Part shown: in pieces, positions 1 through 31,870 of the stretch
Layout: every line of letters starts with the position of its first letter
Numbering within the stretch: the stretch's first letter is position 1
Source of the DNA: Sipunculus nudus
Lineage: Eukaryota > Annelida > Sipuncula > Golfingiida > Sipunculidae
Assembly (NCBI GenBank): GCA_026874595.1
Contig: CM049311.1
Coordinates: 52,577,676-52,641,675 of the forward strand
Length of the DNA: 64,000 bases
Reading direction: 5' to 3'
Notes under the pieces: generated by a model
Seen by the model: only the letters and a program-made list of their open reading frames with translations
Database searches by the model: none
Told to the model about the DNA's origin: nothing
Translations under genes and position numbers: made by a program

Positions 1-19566
<19,566 letters not shown>

Positions 19567-19740
19567 AGACAGTGCTGTAAAGGACAAATGTCATCTTGAC
19601 AAAAGACTTGAAACATAGAAACAAGCAGGAAGTCCTCACCAGCCTTGTGCTGCCATCTGTTATATCCAAGCAATAGGAAAACAGATCCATACTTACAAAA
19701 AAAACAACATATTTAGATAGGATTACAGATCTATATTTGC

Positions 19741-19746
19741 AATAAA
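19741..19746 (+). terminator. eed: eed poly(A) signal
   Basis: AATAAATAAA lies 175 nt after the eed stop and is followed by T/G-rich sequence. It is the first canonical hexamer after the coding region, so the 3' UTR is probably about 200 nt. Confidence 0.7.
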
Positions 19747-19749
19747 TAA

Positions 19750-20714
19750 ATGATATACTTTGAATGATTTCATTAATACTTTCAGAGTCACCAAGCAGTC
19801 ACAGACTACATCAGTGTTCCCAGTTTTCCCACAGTGTTAAAAATCCTTGAAATCCCTTGAATTTGTAAATGATATTTTCAAGGCCTTGAAAGTGTTTGAA
19901 TTCAGCTATTTTTGAAAATACTCATAAATACCCATACTTAAACCTGTAAACAAAGGTTTCTTTTTTTGTAAACTAAACTTTTACATATTTATTAATTTTT
20001 ATCAGGATAACAAAGTAGCCATGAAGTTTAAAGAAGATTAATCTATATGGGTAAAGAATTTCTAACATATGAAGCTGTCAGGAAAATGCTTTAGATCTAA
20101 GAAATAATCCCTTCACCCAACCTCTTTGGGCCCAAGGTACTCACTAGGCCAAATAATGCGTCGGACACAAGTAATCTGTTGTTTACACACACAGCAGCAC
20201 CTCAGGATCGTCTATGTCATGGCTCATACAAACCCACTTGAAAACGACGAAATAACCTTTGAAAATTATGATGTATAATACTGAAGCAATTTATCCTGTT
20301 GCCACACCAGGTTATGAAAATAGTATTCAGGGTGAACTGTCATGACTAATATTTCAGATTCAAGGTTAACTAGAGGATATGAACTAAAAAAAAGGTGAAA
20401 AAAATTGTGCGTGACAGCTGATTTTTATGCAACTTGAGAATACTTCTTTAATGAAAATGATGATCTGGGTCATTTGGCTGAAAATCCTGTTCAAAAAGCT
20501 GTACCAAGAAAACCCCAAAGAAACATTTTTTTTTAAATTATAGGAACACTGTGCAAACTTAATTTATGGGATGAGGCTGCAGTGAAATTATGTGAAAATA
20601 GTTACAATACTGACCACCAGATGTCAGCAAATACATTGGTAGTGAGGGCAGAAGTCTAGTACTTCTTGTATTTTTCATCCTGCATAATTTCAAATTTTAC
20701 ATCCTTTACGTCCT
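19750..20714. other. Intergenic, downstream of eed
   Basis: No gene recognised. Contains a short repeat fragment near 19,845-19,905 and AT-rich unique sequence. Confidence 0.5.
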
Positions 20715-21122
20715 TCTAAAGGGATATAATCAGGAACAGTCTTATGCCTATACTTTCACACAATCAGTTCAGTTTTGCTTTATACAAAAGTTTCCCAGCA
20801 AAACCATCCCAGCACAAAGTCTCAGTACCTCACATACGCAGTGTTTCAGCCAGCTAGAACATGTATAACATTTTTTTGGCTAAGTCCGTTTGGCATATCC
20901 CGATTGACAAATGTGGCTCCGTGATGCACACGGCCCCACGCGCTATGTTTATGTTGACACCTGTGATCGCGCCCAGTCGACTGTTTTTTTAACACTCGTT
21001 TACAGGAGTAAGCAAACGGTTTTACGGAAATATTTTGGCATATACAGATTTATTTTAAAGGGAAGAAACCTTTTTTTGTGTGAATTCTACATGATTTTTA
21101 AGTGATTGGATCCCTTTAAGGT
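20715..21122. mobile_element. Putative MITE
   Basis: CTAAAGGGATATAAT at the left and GGATCCCTTTAAGG at the right form short inverted ends (TAAAGGGA / TCCCTTTA) about 400 bp apart. The left 130 bp recur, diverged, at 6,074-6,210. No coding capacity. Superfamily not determined. Confidence 0.5.
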
Positions 21123-21856
21123 TTAAAACTGCTGCTAGTTTACTTTCTCTGGAGATTTACAGATCATCATAGATCTACCAGCATATACTGAAGATAAACA
21201 AATTTGTCATATATGTTTGTTACATGTATGGGATTTTTTAATGTTGTGGCACACAACCTGGCTTTTTTACACAAGACTGAATTGTGTCTTAAAGTAATAG
21301 ATATGGTCCATAACTCTTCTTTGAGAACATAATGTCACCAAGACCTATAATCATTCATGGCCAGAACTTAATACAGGTTTGACGGCTTGGTCTCTGTAAC
21401 TGAACATGGCATGGTGCTTAAACTTAAATAACACAAATATAAATATGGTAAACCATTCATTTATACATACTTAGGATTATCCCATATCACTCCACTAATG
21501 ATACTTGTATTCAGGTAATGAAACGGCCTTTCATAAGATGCAGTAGTAATTATAAAACTAAAAATGAATTTAGGATTTTATGAGCATGACCTTTTTTAAC
21601 ATGTAATAGTTAGTAGAAGGCAAAAACCAGCGGCATAGGGATCAGCAACAGGTAGCCATTTTCATACAAGTATTTGAGTGTAGGCAAACTGCTAGAAGGG
21701 ATAGCCACATTATTTTACTATAACCATATATGGTTGTATTTGAAGAGTTAGAGAAACAGTGAATCCATACACTGGTGATATTTATATTTTTATACAATAA
21801 ATATTTAAAACAAATGCATTTTTTTTTGTGTTGTCCTATCACTGACTCCAGGAAGA
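21123..21856. other. Intergenic, nothing recognised
   Basis: AT-rich, no convincing gene, RNA or repeat copy seen. Confidence 0.5.
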
Positions 21857-22743
21857 CAACTTTCATTTGTGACAGCTTTATATTCCTGAACATTACAATT
21901 CAGCTACATTCATTACTGGACAAAATTTCTTCATTTGTGACAGCTTTATATTCCTGAAGATGACAATTCAGCTACATTCATTACTGGACAAAATTTCTTC
22001 ATTTGTGACAGCTTTATATTCCTGACCATTACAATTCAGCAACATTCAAAACTGGACAAAATTTCTTCATTTGTGACAGCTTTATATTCCTGACCATTAT
22101 AATTCAGCTACATTCATTACTGGACAAAATTTCTTCATTTGTGACAGCTTTATATTCCTGACCATTACAGTTCAGCTACATTCAAAACTGGACAAAATTA
22201 TTTAATTTGTGACAGCTTTATATTCCTGACCATTACAATTCAGCAACATTCAAAACTGGACAAAATTTCTTCATTTGTGACAGCTTTATATTCCTGACCA
22301 TTACAATTCAACTACATTCAAAACTGGACAAAATTTCTTCATTTGTGACAGCTTTATATTCCTGACCATTACAATTCAGCTACATTCAAAACTGGACAAA
22401 ATTTCTTCATTTGTGACAGCTTTATATATCCCTGACCATTACAATTCAGCTACATTCAAAACTGGACAAAATTTCTTCATTTGTGACAGCTTTATATTCT
22501 TGGCCATTACAATTCAGCTACATTCATTACTGGACAAAATTTCTTCATTTGTGACAGCTTTATATTCCTGACCATTACAATTCAGCTACATTCATTACTG
22601 GACAAAATTTCTTCATTTGTGACAGCTTTATATTCCTGACCATTACAATTCAGCTATATCATTACTGGACAAAATTTCTTCATTTGTGAGAGCTTTATCT
22701 TCCTGACCATTACAATTCAGCTACATTCATTACTGGACAAAAT
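21857..22743 (+). repeat. 68-bp satellite array, about 13 units
   Basis: Units of 68 bp (TTCATTTGTGACAGCTTTAT, ATTCCTGACCATTACAATTC, AGCTACATTCATTACTGGAC, AAAATTTC) repeat about 13 times. Two variants alternate irregularly, CATTCATTACTGG and CATTCAAAACTGG. One unit carries a 2-bp insertion near 22,428 and one a 2-bp loss near 22,656. No spacers separate the units, so it is a plain satellite. Confidence 0.96.
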
Positions 22744-23277
22744 TTCATGAACTTTCAGATTTAAATATTTTGGAGGGCCTGTTTATTTGGTGACACCCCA
22801 GTTACATTTAGATACAATTATTAGAAATTGTGCCTACAGTTACAGTCTAAAAAATTATGTCAGTTTCCTCTCTTAAACATGTAATTTACTTTTCACTACA
22901 TTTGTCGACTAGGGACCACTTGAGGCATGATCCTCAGCTGAATTTCCCAAAAGAATATCTCAATTATATCACAACATATGGAAATATGATTTCTTTTTGG
23001 CAGTAAAGTGTTTGAGAATCTAATGGCTAGCCCTACTGCCATTCAGCAAGGAAGTTTTTTTTCACAAGCTTTTAAAAGAAGTGGGTCCCTTGACATGCTT
23101 GACCTTTGACTGTGACACTTCAGAATCAGTTAAGGTTCTTCCCAATTGGCAAGTTACCCATATGTGAAAGATGAAAGGTTTATGATGAAAAAAAATAGCT
23201 TTATATGCATCCACAATAGTTTTAAAGAATGGGTCCTGTGACCTTGACCACTCGTCTGAGTACAAAGAATGATTTTT
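22744..23277. other. Intergenic, nothing recognised
   Basis: Unique-looking sequence between the satellite and the first hairpin-starting repeat. Confidence 0.5.
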
Positions 23278-25022
23278 AGCTCAGCTGAGTATAAGTCATC
23301 TGAGCTATGGTCCTGGTCCTTTGTCCGTCCAGCCAGCCGTCCGTTAACAGGGCACGTTTTGAAACCGTTGACCTACAATTCCAAAATTTTGCATACCATT
23401 AGATGTCCCCAAAATCTCCTACCATACCAAAAATTGGGTCATTAGGACTATGTTCCTTCGAGATATTAAGGAAAAACCTCCGTTTTCCATAAAAACAACA
23501 TTGTTACACTTCAAGGCTGCCTTATATCAAAACCACTGATCTGTTTTTGATCATATTTAGTATTCACATTCTTCCATACATTTTCAATGAACATACAAAA
23601 AATTAGGTCAGTGTTGGGTATAATTTTAGTTATGGGCCAAAATATAATGCAATTTTTAAAAAATCAGGAAATATATTTACTCACCTAACATGAGAATTGC
23701 TGAAGCTAAAGACTTTTTCAAGAATATAACTTTATTTAATCAAGATTCAATTGTTTACCCAAAATTAGATCTGAATTTTGCAAATTTTTCAAGTTATTAG
23801 CATTAATAAAAAATCAATACCTTAAATTTTGTCCAACTTTGGCAATTGCACGTTTTTTCCCTGTAATCACTGTTGATTTAATTTTCGCAGCATATATTTA
23901 GAAGGATTAAATCTGTTAAAATCTGAAATTTCAAAGAAATTGATTGAAAAGAGTAGCTTTTATTCAAGTTTTCATACACCATGTCAAGTGTTGTTTACAT
24001 CTAGCCCACCTAGTAGTACAGCCTTACTTGCATTATGTAACCCACCCCAGGCAGCTTGCATTAGCTCAGCTTGGCCACTACTAGCAGGCTTCCTCTCTAC
24101 CCTGCACTCCCCCCCCCCCCCCCCCCCCCCCATGGTGCATAAACTAGATGAATGTTATTATTTTCTGTATTTGAATCATTCTTATTCTAGGCTATGCTAA
24201 ATTTTAGATTTTGTATTGTACCACCAGGGTTACATTGATTAAAGTGCACATTTAATTGTGTCCACCAAGTGGTGTATTTCTATGAAAGTGTGGATGTTCA
24301 TCAGATAAGTAATTCCTTACTTCAGAAGAGTAAAAACTTCTCCAGGTGTGAAATTGACTATTAATTCCAGTAATAAATTAAAACTGGGATAGTAATTAGC
24401 ACAATGATATTGTTTGTCCCTCATTCAACCAAAAGTGTGTATACTTTATTTAAAAAGATGTTTTATTTTATCAAATATACTGAATCTTGTATTTTATTTC
24501 GGTGAATAAAATTAAGCATGTATGATGTGCGAAACTTTTTCATAGTGATTCAAGGAATAATCTTGTAGATGCCATGTTGTAGCATTATTTTCTTTTAAAT
24601 TCAGTTTAAACATTTTTGATTTAAAAAAAATAAAATATATGTGTATGCATAATATGACCCAATATTAGCTACACTCTGGATATATAATGATTGCAACTTT
24701 TGCAACAATTCTAATATTTTAACTTATATTTTCAGTTTTTTTACTCTTGATATATAATGATTGCAAATTTTGCAACAATTCTAATATTTTAACTTATATT
24801 TTCAATTTTTTATTAGAAATTTATAAAACTTTTAAATAAATAAAAATGGTTCAGATAAAACCTTTTATGGAAAAAGTGGATATGCTAAAAAAAAGGCTTA
24901 TATATAAACTTAAATGCATTATTCCCTTGAAAGTGAAATAAAGGTATTAGTCCATTCTGTCCACTTGCCTGTCCATCTGTATATTTTCATATGCATCACA
25001 GTATCTCAAAACTTTTACTGTT
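23278..25022 (+). repeat. Hairpin-starting dispersed repeat, block A
   Basis: Starts with a near-palindrome (AGCTCAGCTGAGTATAAGTC then ATCTGAGCT), then TCCGTCC pyrimidine-rich repeats, then a long non-coding body. From 23,399 to 25,022 it is duplicated in the same orientation at 32,283-33,897, including a C-tract near 24,109-24,130 and a 74-bp tandem dimer (TATATAATGATTGCAA) near 24,679-24,812. Confidence 0.85.
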
Positions 25023-25025
25023 TTT

Positions 25026-25745
25026 AGCTCAGCTGACTATAAGTCATCTGAGCTATAGTCGTGGTCCATTGTCCGTCGTCCGTCCGTCTGTTTGTCTGTC
25101 CGTCTGTCCGGATGTCCGTCCGTAAGACTAGCACGTTTTGACACCGTTGGACCTACGAATCTGAAAATTGGCATACAGTTAGATGTCCCCTACCATGCCA
25201 AAAATTGGGTCAATAGGACTTCGTTCCTTGGAGATATTAAGGAAAAACTTCAATTTTTTATTAGAAATCTATTTTCACACTTCAGGACTGCCTAATATCA
25301 AAACCACTCATCTGGTTTTCTTCATATTTACCATAAATATTCCTCTATATAGTTCCTATGTACATGCCAGATATTAAGTCAGTATTATATAATTTAAAAA
25401 AGTTATGGGCCCAAACATAATGGAGTTTGTAAAAAAATCAGGAAGATATTTGGTCACTTAAGACCAAAAGTGTTAAAGGTAGGGACTTTTTTCCAGTAAT
25501 ACAACTTTAATTAATCAAAATTTAATTATATACCAAAAATTAGATCAAAATCTGTTAAATTTTTTTTAATATTGGCAAAAATATAAAATTGGTACCTTAA
25601 ATTTTGCCCAACTTTGGCCACGGCACGTTTTTTTCCTGTAAGTACTGTGGATTTAATTTTCACAGCATGTATACATAAGGATTAAATCTGTTAAAATCTG
25701 AAATTTGAAAATAAAAGATGCAAAATTAGGCTAGTTATTGAATTT
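25026..25745 (+). repeat. Hairpin-starting dispersed repeat, copy B1
   Basis: Starts AGCTCAGCTGACTATAAGTC directly after block A and runs to GGCTAGTTATTGAATTTTT. It is closely matched by B2 (25,748-26,137 plus 31,871-32,187). B1 is uninterrupted at 25,404-25,417 (GGGCCCAAACATAATGG), where B2 holds the 5.7 kb transposon, so B1 supplies the empty target site. Confidence 0.88.
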
Positions 25746-25747
25746 TT

Positions 25748-26137
25748 AGCTCAGCTGACTATAAGTCATCTGAGCTATAGTCGTGGTCCATTGTCCGTCG
25801 TCCGTCCGTCTGCCTGTCCGTCCGTCTGTCTGTCCGTAAGACTGGCACGTATGGACACCGTTGGACCTACGAATCTGAAATTCGGCATACAGTTAGATGT
25901 CCCAAAAATCTCCTACCATGCCGAAAATTGGGTTAATAGGACTACGTTCCTTCGAAATATTAAGGAAAAAACCTCAATTTTTTATTAGAGATCTATTTTT
26001 ACTCTTCAGGACTGCCTAATATCAAAACCACTCATCTGGTTTTCTTCATATTTACCATAAATATTCCTCTATATAGTTCCTATGTACATGCCAGAAATTA
26101 AGTCAGTATTGTTTAATTCAAAAAAGTTATGGGCCCA
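25748..26137 (+). repeat. Copy B2, left part
   Basis: Same family and orientation as B1, from its hairpin start to TTATGGGCCCA, where the transposon begins. Confidence 0.88.
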
Positions 26138-26406
26138 CACTGTAAAAAGTGCCGTTTCTCTCATGTTTCAAATAAACTCTTACATGTTTCAATTTGTGAC
26201 ATGTTTTGTGGCTGACACATGTCTTTTACATGTGTCATCAAATTTTTCCAGATGAAAGGTCGTTGAAACACCAAGACATGTCTGAGACATGTTTGATACG
26301 TGTTTTATGGGGTCATATATTTCAACGGCTCGATTTTTTGCCTTTTTGGTTTAATATTTCGTCACTTGAATTTAAGTCTGAGCATGGAGAAGCATTCCAA
26401 CTGAAA

Positions 26407-26472
26407 ATGTCGTCATCTGTTAATGAAAAAGCAGACGGCAACCGGATCAACAGCGACTCTTCTCTAGACGAT
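26407..26472 (+). CDS. Candidate first coding exon inside transposon 1
   Basis: ATG at 26,407 opens a Ser/Asp-rich 22-codon stretch, MSSSVNEKADGNRINSDSSL then DD, before a possible donor GTAATA at 26,473. If unspliced it stops at 26,484. Joined to 27,563 it would keep phase 0. No family recognised. The weak donor keeps confidence low. Confidence 0.25.
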
Positions 26473-26609
26473 GTAATATCATAGGCCAAAGTGAAGTTAA
26501 AGTTTGAATCTGTTTGAGAACGTTTGAGAGGTAGGTATCAGTTAAGAAATCGTTCATTCAAATATCGCTTTTTCTTATTGCATCAGCATTATGTGTGTGT
26601 GCGGGGGGG

Positions 26610-26661
26610 GGGGGGGGGGAATTGTGGTGGTGGTGGGCGGGGCGTTGGGGGGGGGGGGATT
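26610..26661 (+). repeat. G-tract cluster
   Basis: Two long G runs (about 18 and 12) separated by GTGGTGGTGGGCGGGGCG, with strong potential for G-quadruplex formation, within transposon 1. Confidence 0.85.
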
Positions 26662-27562
26662 AATTAATACTGCTGTGGTGGATAATTCAGGATATGGGCA
26701 GATTTTCAAATAAATGGTTCGTAATAAGGTAATGATTAACATTCAAAGTCAAGCTTGACCCAGTTCATATGTGCTCAACTAAAAATTTATATTTCCCTGT
26801 AAAATTTTCTCGTTAGGTGACTTTGCTGAGCCTTTTTATCATATTTTAGAATATTTGGAGTTCACTGAAGATTGAAAGAACTTGTTAAACCCATTACATG
26901 AACTAAAATTGATATCTTCCACATTGAAAAAGAGCTCAATATAATGTTTAAATACTGTTCTCAAGCAGTGAGGTAGCTGTGGCTGGATAAACACAAGATA
27001 AATAGGGAAACATATATTTAATCATTTGTTCAATGCATTTTTTATTCCTATTTTTTATACTGCCAAATTAAATCTTAGGTGTCAGTTTCTTAGCAGTGGA
27101 TTTATCTCTTATCATAATTAGAACTGTGTATGTGTATTAGTCATGATTAGTTTGATAAACAAGACAAGCTGTTTCACTTTTTAATTTTATTCACTTTTGC
27201 TGGTAACTGCCAGGTTACAGCAGGCATGTGATTTTGTAAAATCAGGCTTTATATATATTCTCCTGAAATTGATACGCATGATTTGCTCATGGAGAGTATT
27301 AAGAGGAATTTTTCCACTATCCTTTCCCCTTATTAAGCACTTTTACTTTGATTACAAAAGCATTTTATACAAAAGCATCAGTTGCTAATGCCTCATGCAC
27401 TGATTAAATTGAAACTTAGTATCCATGTTAACTTTGAATAGCCTCATCTGATGTATGACACAAGTTGTATCTGAACATGTTAGCATATAAAATTGTTATT
27501 ATCAGAATATCAGTTATTCTCCAAGATTTTCTCCTGTTAGTTCATGTTTTTTTTCTTCCAAG

Positions 27563-27655
27563 GAGGATGTTACTGGAAACAACACATTCAAGTCTGCTGA
27601 GGGAGCTGAGCCTTTCATCATCTTTACCTATGAAGATGAGTTGGAGATAGTATAG
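27563..27655 (+). CDS. Candidate terminal exon inside transposon 1
   Basis: A pyrimidine-rich acceptor (TTTTTTTTCTTCCAAG) precedes 30 codons of acidic, protein-like sequence (EDVTGNNTFKSAEGAEPFII then FTYEDELEIV) and a TAG stop. AATAAA follows at 27,847-27,852. The coding-like composition stands out against the AT-rich flanks. It may be a captured host exon or the end of a transposon gene. Function unknown. Confidence 0.4.
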   Translation, partial: EDVTGNNTFKSAEGAEPFIIFTYEDELEIV

Positions 27656-27846
27656 AAATGTGTCTTAAATGGTGCTGGACATAAACAGCATTTGGAAATC
27701 TGAGAATTCATAGTCTAAGAACTGTTAACAGGTGATCTTCATGACTCATTGGTCCCTTTATAAATTTAAAATCTACAGATGATTGGTATATATAACATTT
27801 TTTTCATGCAGTTTGGATGTATTGTAATTTATGCTTTTGATTTTAA

Positions 27847-27852
27847 AATAAA
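27847..27852 (+). terminator. Poly(A) signal inside transposon 1
   Basis: AATAAA 192 nt after the candidate stop, followed by TATGTTTTTTTATTTTG. Confidence 0.45.
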
Positions 27853-28540
27853 TATGTTTTTTTATTTTGAGTCTTCTCTGTATCAAGATCCCTACAGTGT
27901 ATGCATCATTATTAGCACATAGTTGAGCCCCAGCACCACAACTGGTCTGTCTGTCGTTTGTTGTTCATCTCTTAATACTAACAGCTTTTCTTATTAATGG
28001 CTGTAAAGATACTTTAGATTTTTTACATATGTGTTATATGTGGCAAGTGCCCACATACAGAAATTAGTGGTGCCCGCACATTTTTGGTGATTTATTTGTT
28101 AGTCTGTGTATACTTATTGTGGGCCTATTAGGAATCTGACTAGAGCAATGCAGCTTATAATACCTTTAACCCTAATGTATTAAATCTTAAATAAGAAAGT
28201 ATTTGCATCATTTAGATATTTATTCTTCTTACCAAGCAAATTTTGAAGGAATTTGGCCTAACTAAATTGTCATAAAAATGAAATACACATAGGCACTTGA
28301 GCATTGATTATGACTTTTTCATTAAATGCTAATATAACAGGAAGCTTTTCTGAGAAATGATTGCATGAATTTGCACTATATTTTGCACATGTATTAATCT
28401 AGGTGGAGGCATATCATTTGGTAAATTTGTTGATTTTATTTACATTTTTAGCTAAATTTGGTCCTAGATTTATGCACACTTTTCCAGAATCACGAAACAA
28501 TGCTCCTCCTTCTTTATACTTCTCCACTGATTTTAATTCA

Positions 28541-28925
28541 AGCTCAGCTGACTACAAGTCATCTGAGCTATAGTCATGATCCTTTGTCAGTCTTCCGTCC
28601 GGCCGGACATCCATTAAAAGGGGACGTTTTGAAACTGTTAGACATATGAATCCGAAATTTGGCATTAAGATGTCCCTAAAATCTCCTACTACCGAAAATT
28701 TTATCAGTAGGTCTTTGTCCCTCTGGAATACTATGGAAAACTTCAATTTCCCATTAAAAACCCATTGTTACACTTCAACCTTGCCTATTTTCAAAACCAC
28801 TGCTCTGGTTTTGGTCATATTTAAAATACTGAAGTTATGGGCCCGTACATAGTGCATTTATTAAAAATCAGAAAAAAAAGTTTTTCTCACTTAACATTAG
28901 AATTTTTGAAGCTATAGAGACTTTT
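28541..28925 (+). repeat. Hairpin-starting dispersed repeat, copy C
   Basis: Begins AGCTCAGCTGACTACAAGTC, then CCGTCCGG, then the same body as B1 in shortened form. It lies inside transposon 1, so it was either inserted there or carried by it. Confidence 0.8.
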
Positions 28926-28926
28926 C

Positions 28927-30190
28927 AGCTAAGCTGACTTTAAGTCAGCTTAGCTATCGTGATCAGTCAGTGTCCATCTTCCGTCTGTCTGTCTGTTAGA
29001 CTGGCACCGTTTTGACACCATTGGATCTAGAAACCTGTAACTGAATATCCAGGGAGATCCATAAAGAATCTTCTTGGAAACCTGAAATAGGGTTACTGTG
29101 ACCTATATTCTTCGACCTATAGGGGTCGTAATTACCCACCAAGAACAATTAAAAATTTGATACAAAACTTCAGTATCTTGACAATTAATGCATATATTGC
29201 TCTGAATCTTGGATTGAATGTTTCCAATGACTAGGGTTGTCAGTTCCCGAAAATTGGTGGCACCACTTGAATTTTTTTTCTAATTTTTACGACCATTTCC
29301 CTTGTTTTTGAGAATATCAAATGACAGCAATTGAGTCCGGTTCTCGACTGCGATTTCATCTACTGTCCTATACCAGGTGTGTTCATTGATTGTGGCTTGT
29401 TTCTTCAGTTCTTGAAGATGGGTGGCGCCAACTGAATTCTTACCAGTTTATTTTTCTTTATTTTGAGACTGCCAAATTATATTGATAATATAAGATATGC
29501 AACTGTTGTTTCATCTAGTGTCCTGAAACTTGTGTTTTATTGGGGCCCCACTTGAGTAAGTGGATGTCCTGTGGTAATCACCCTGTCTGTTCGTCTGTTC
29601 TTCTGTTTGTCTTTATGTATGTCCGTCATATTTGTTTCCTGATGATAATTCCAGTTTGGATTGACATATGGATTTCAAACTTGACTTGCATATGGCCCAC
29701 CTTTAACACAAGAAACCTATTAATATAGGGGTCATAAGGTCAAAGGTCACTCAACCCACTGATTCTGAAAGATGGTGCATACATTAATAGCCAAACTTTT
29801 CATCCCAAACCTTCCATCTTGCACATATATCTGACCTGCCAATAGGGGAAGAACGTGATTAATATTGGGGTCACTAGGTTAGAGGTCAAAGTCACAGTGG
29901 CCATCTGTCAACATATTTTATTCTGAATTATAGCTCCAGTTTTTGGATTAATATATTGGTTTCATATTTGATTTATATAAGGCCCACCAATAATATGAGA
30001 ACCTCTTTTTTTTGGGGGGGGGGGGAGTAGAAGGCGTTTTTCAGTTTTATATCAAATTACAGTCTGGACCAGATCCTGATCAAGGTTTGGAACAGTCAGA
30101 TTCCCGATTGGGATTTAGTCTGAACGTTATAAAAATATTTTCAAATCAGTTTCAGCTGAGCGCCGTGACCCACATGTCCCTTGTTTTATA
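28927..30190 (+). repeat. Hairpin-starting repeat, copy D, with repeat tail
   Basis: Starts with a perfect palindrome (28,927-28,955; arms AGCTAAGCTGACTT). It contains two ~280-bp related segments (29,645-29,760 and 29,920-30,000, sharing CCAGTTT-GGATT and GGCCCACC) and a G-tract near 30,017. It ends in a tail TCAGCTGAGCGCCGTGACCC (30,147-30,184) seen also at 617, 16,391, 34,637 and 34,840. Confidence 0.7.
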
Positions 30191-31410
30191 AGGCTAGGTG
30201 TGGGGTCTGCATGGTTATGACTGGGCATTGCTAGGTTTGGCTGGGCATAATTCCTAATACAATTTGTTTGTTTGTCACCAGATTGTTGGCTTTTGTCCAA
30301 TCATTTTATTGTTTTGTAATCTTATAAAGTTGTAAATTTCTCTACCTATTATATTTTAAAGGTTTAAGGACTTGCTCTTCGGTATGTGTAAATATTTTAT
30401 TCTTGAAGTTTTCTTTAATATCACCAAGCTGCTGCCCTGAGAACCTAGCTAATTGTTTATTAATTTGATAATCATTTCAAACGCAAGTAACATTTATCTT
30501 CAGTGCTCCACACTGAGTGTTAATTGGTCTGACCAGTTTTTAAATATTCCCAGTTTTACCTAAATAATTAAAGTGGCAAAACAAATATCTTGAAAATGCA
30601 CACTATCCATTATATATGCTTGCAGGATTGTGCTTTTATAATGCTTTATTGTTGTGGGGCCACTGTTTTCTTGAAGCCACATGGATGGCTCATCCTCAGT
30701 ATTATGTTTTATTTTTTACACTTATTGTTGTGTTGATCTCTTAACTTATTTTTTTTCTTATCTTAATAGACTCTAATGGGGTGTGTGTAAATATTGCTTT
30801 AGTTTTGCCTCAATAACTTGAGGGCAATTTTTAGCATATATGGTAGAACTAATTATACACACTCCTTAAACAGTCCTTTGTTGATACAGTTGGTTTTTGT
30901 CTCTTGAATTGGGCTTCCAATTTTTGTTATAATTTTCCCACATATTTTCTTTTCTTTTAGATGTAGGTTTTACTGTCATTTTTATTGACAAGCTGCATTA
31001 GACCTCAATTTTGTTTATTTTCAGCACTTGATAATCATTAATGTTGGTTTCACTTGTGTACAATCATTGGTGCACATCAGTGCTTAGTTATGTCTTGTTG
31101 ACTCTACCAGAGTCAGTCCAACAATTATTTGCAAAACTGTCATGGGCATATTTGTGAAATTTCAATATAGCAGCCATGGAAAATAGTAAACTGTTGAAAT
31201 TTACATGATTTTGCAGTTGAAGTGATCTATTTACTTTCAGGAGTTATCTTTTTATGAAATAATGAAAGAGTAACTCGTGCATTTCCAGTATTTTCATATG
31301 TGAAAAATTCACAGGTGAACTTTGGGGGCCTTTGGCCCTTGTTTATGGTCATGTGTAGTATGTTGTGTATAACCTGTGATTCTCACCAATACTTAATGTA
31401 GAGCAAGCGA
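30191..31410. other. Interior of transposon 1, nothing recognised
   Basis: AT-rich, short or no open frames, no recognised gene. Confidence 0.5.
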
Positions 31411-31870
31411 AGATTTTTAAAACATGTTTCTCACACTTTGAAACATGACAAACGTGAAACGGGGTTTGAAACAGGAAAACATGTGCCAAAAATTGGGACA
31501 AACTGGTGCTTCAAACTATTTCCAGTTTCAAGATGAAACAGGTGGTTTATCTTTTGAAACATGTCGCAAGAACGTGTTTGGTGGGTCGCCGATTTTCCCA
31601 ATCATGTGTTTGGGACACGTGTTTCAGGTTGAGACATGTAAGCTGCACGACATGTAATACACACGAAACATGTTTAAAAACACGTCTGAATCCCGTCACA
31701 GAAACATGTTTCAAGTTGACACATGTACCGTCTCAAGCTGAAACGTTAAAGTGTGAATTTGAAACATGTCTCATTTTAAAACGCCATATGTACCTGACAC
31801 GTGTGCCAAAAGTTGGGACAAAATGCCATGTTAGTTTGAAACACCAAACATGTTTTCACTTTTTACAGTG

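Larger units (their letters stand above)
26138..31870. mobile_element. Non-autonomous CMC-like DNA transposon no. 1 (5.7 kb)
   Basis: The ends CACTGTAAAAAGTG (26,138-26,151) and CACTTTTTACAGTG (31,857-31,870) are perfect 14-bp terminal inverted repeats. Comparison with B1 gives a 2-bp target duplication, CA. Both subterminal regions (about 190 bp left, 460 bp right) are packed with an ACATGTTT-type palindromic motif (GAAACATGTTTC and relatives, also ACACGTGTTTC), roughly 30 partial or full copies. CACTG ends, a short TSD and subterminal motif arrays are the signs of the CACTA/EnSpm-Mirage-Chapaev group. No transposase is seen. Inside are a gene-like module (26,407-27,852) and other repeats (28,541-30,190). 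Confidence 0.85.

Noticed and set aside
21857-22743. CRISPR-like regular repeats (also 6,464-8,608)
   Set aside because: Units are directly adjacent with no unique spacers, in an animal genome; they are satellites.
25092-25295. Open frames rich in SVRLSGCPSV-type repeats
   Set aside because: Arise from the CCGTCCGTC pyrimidine-rich start of a dispersed repeat; no coding sign.
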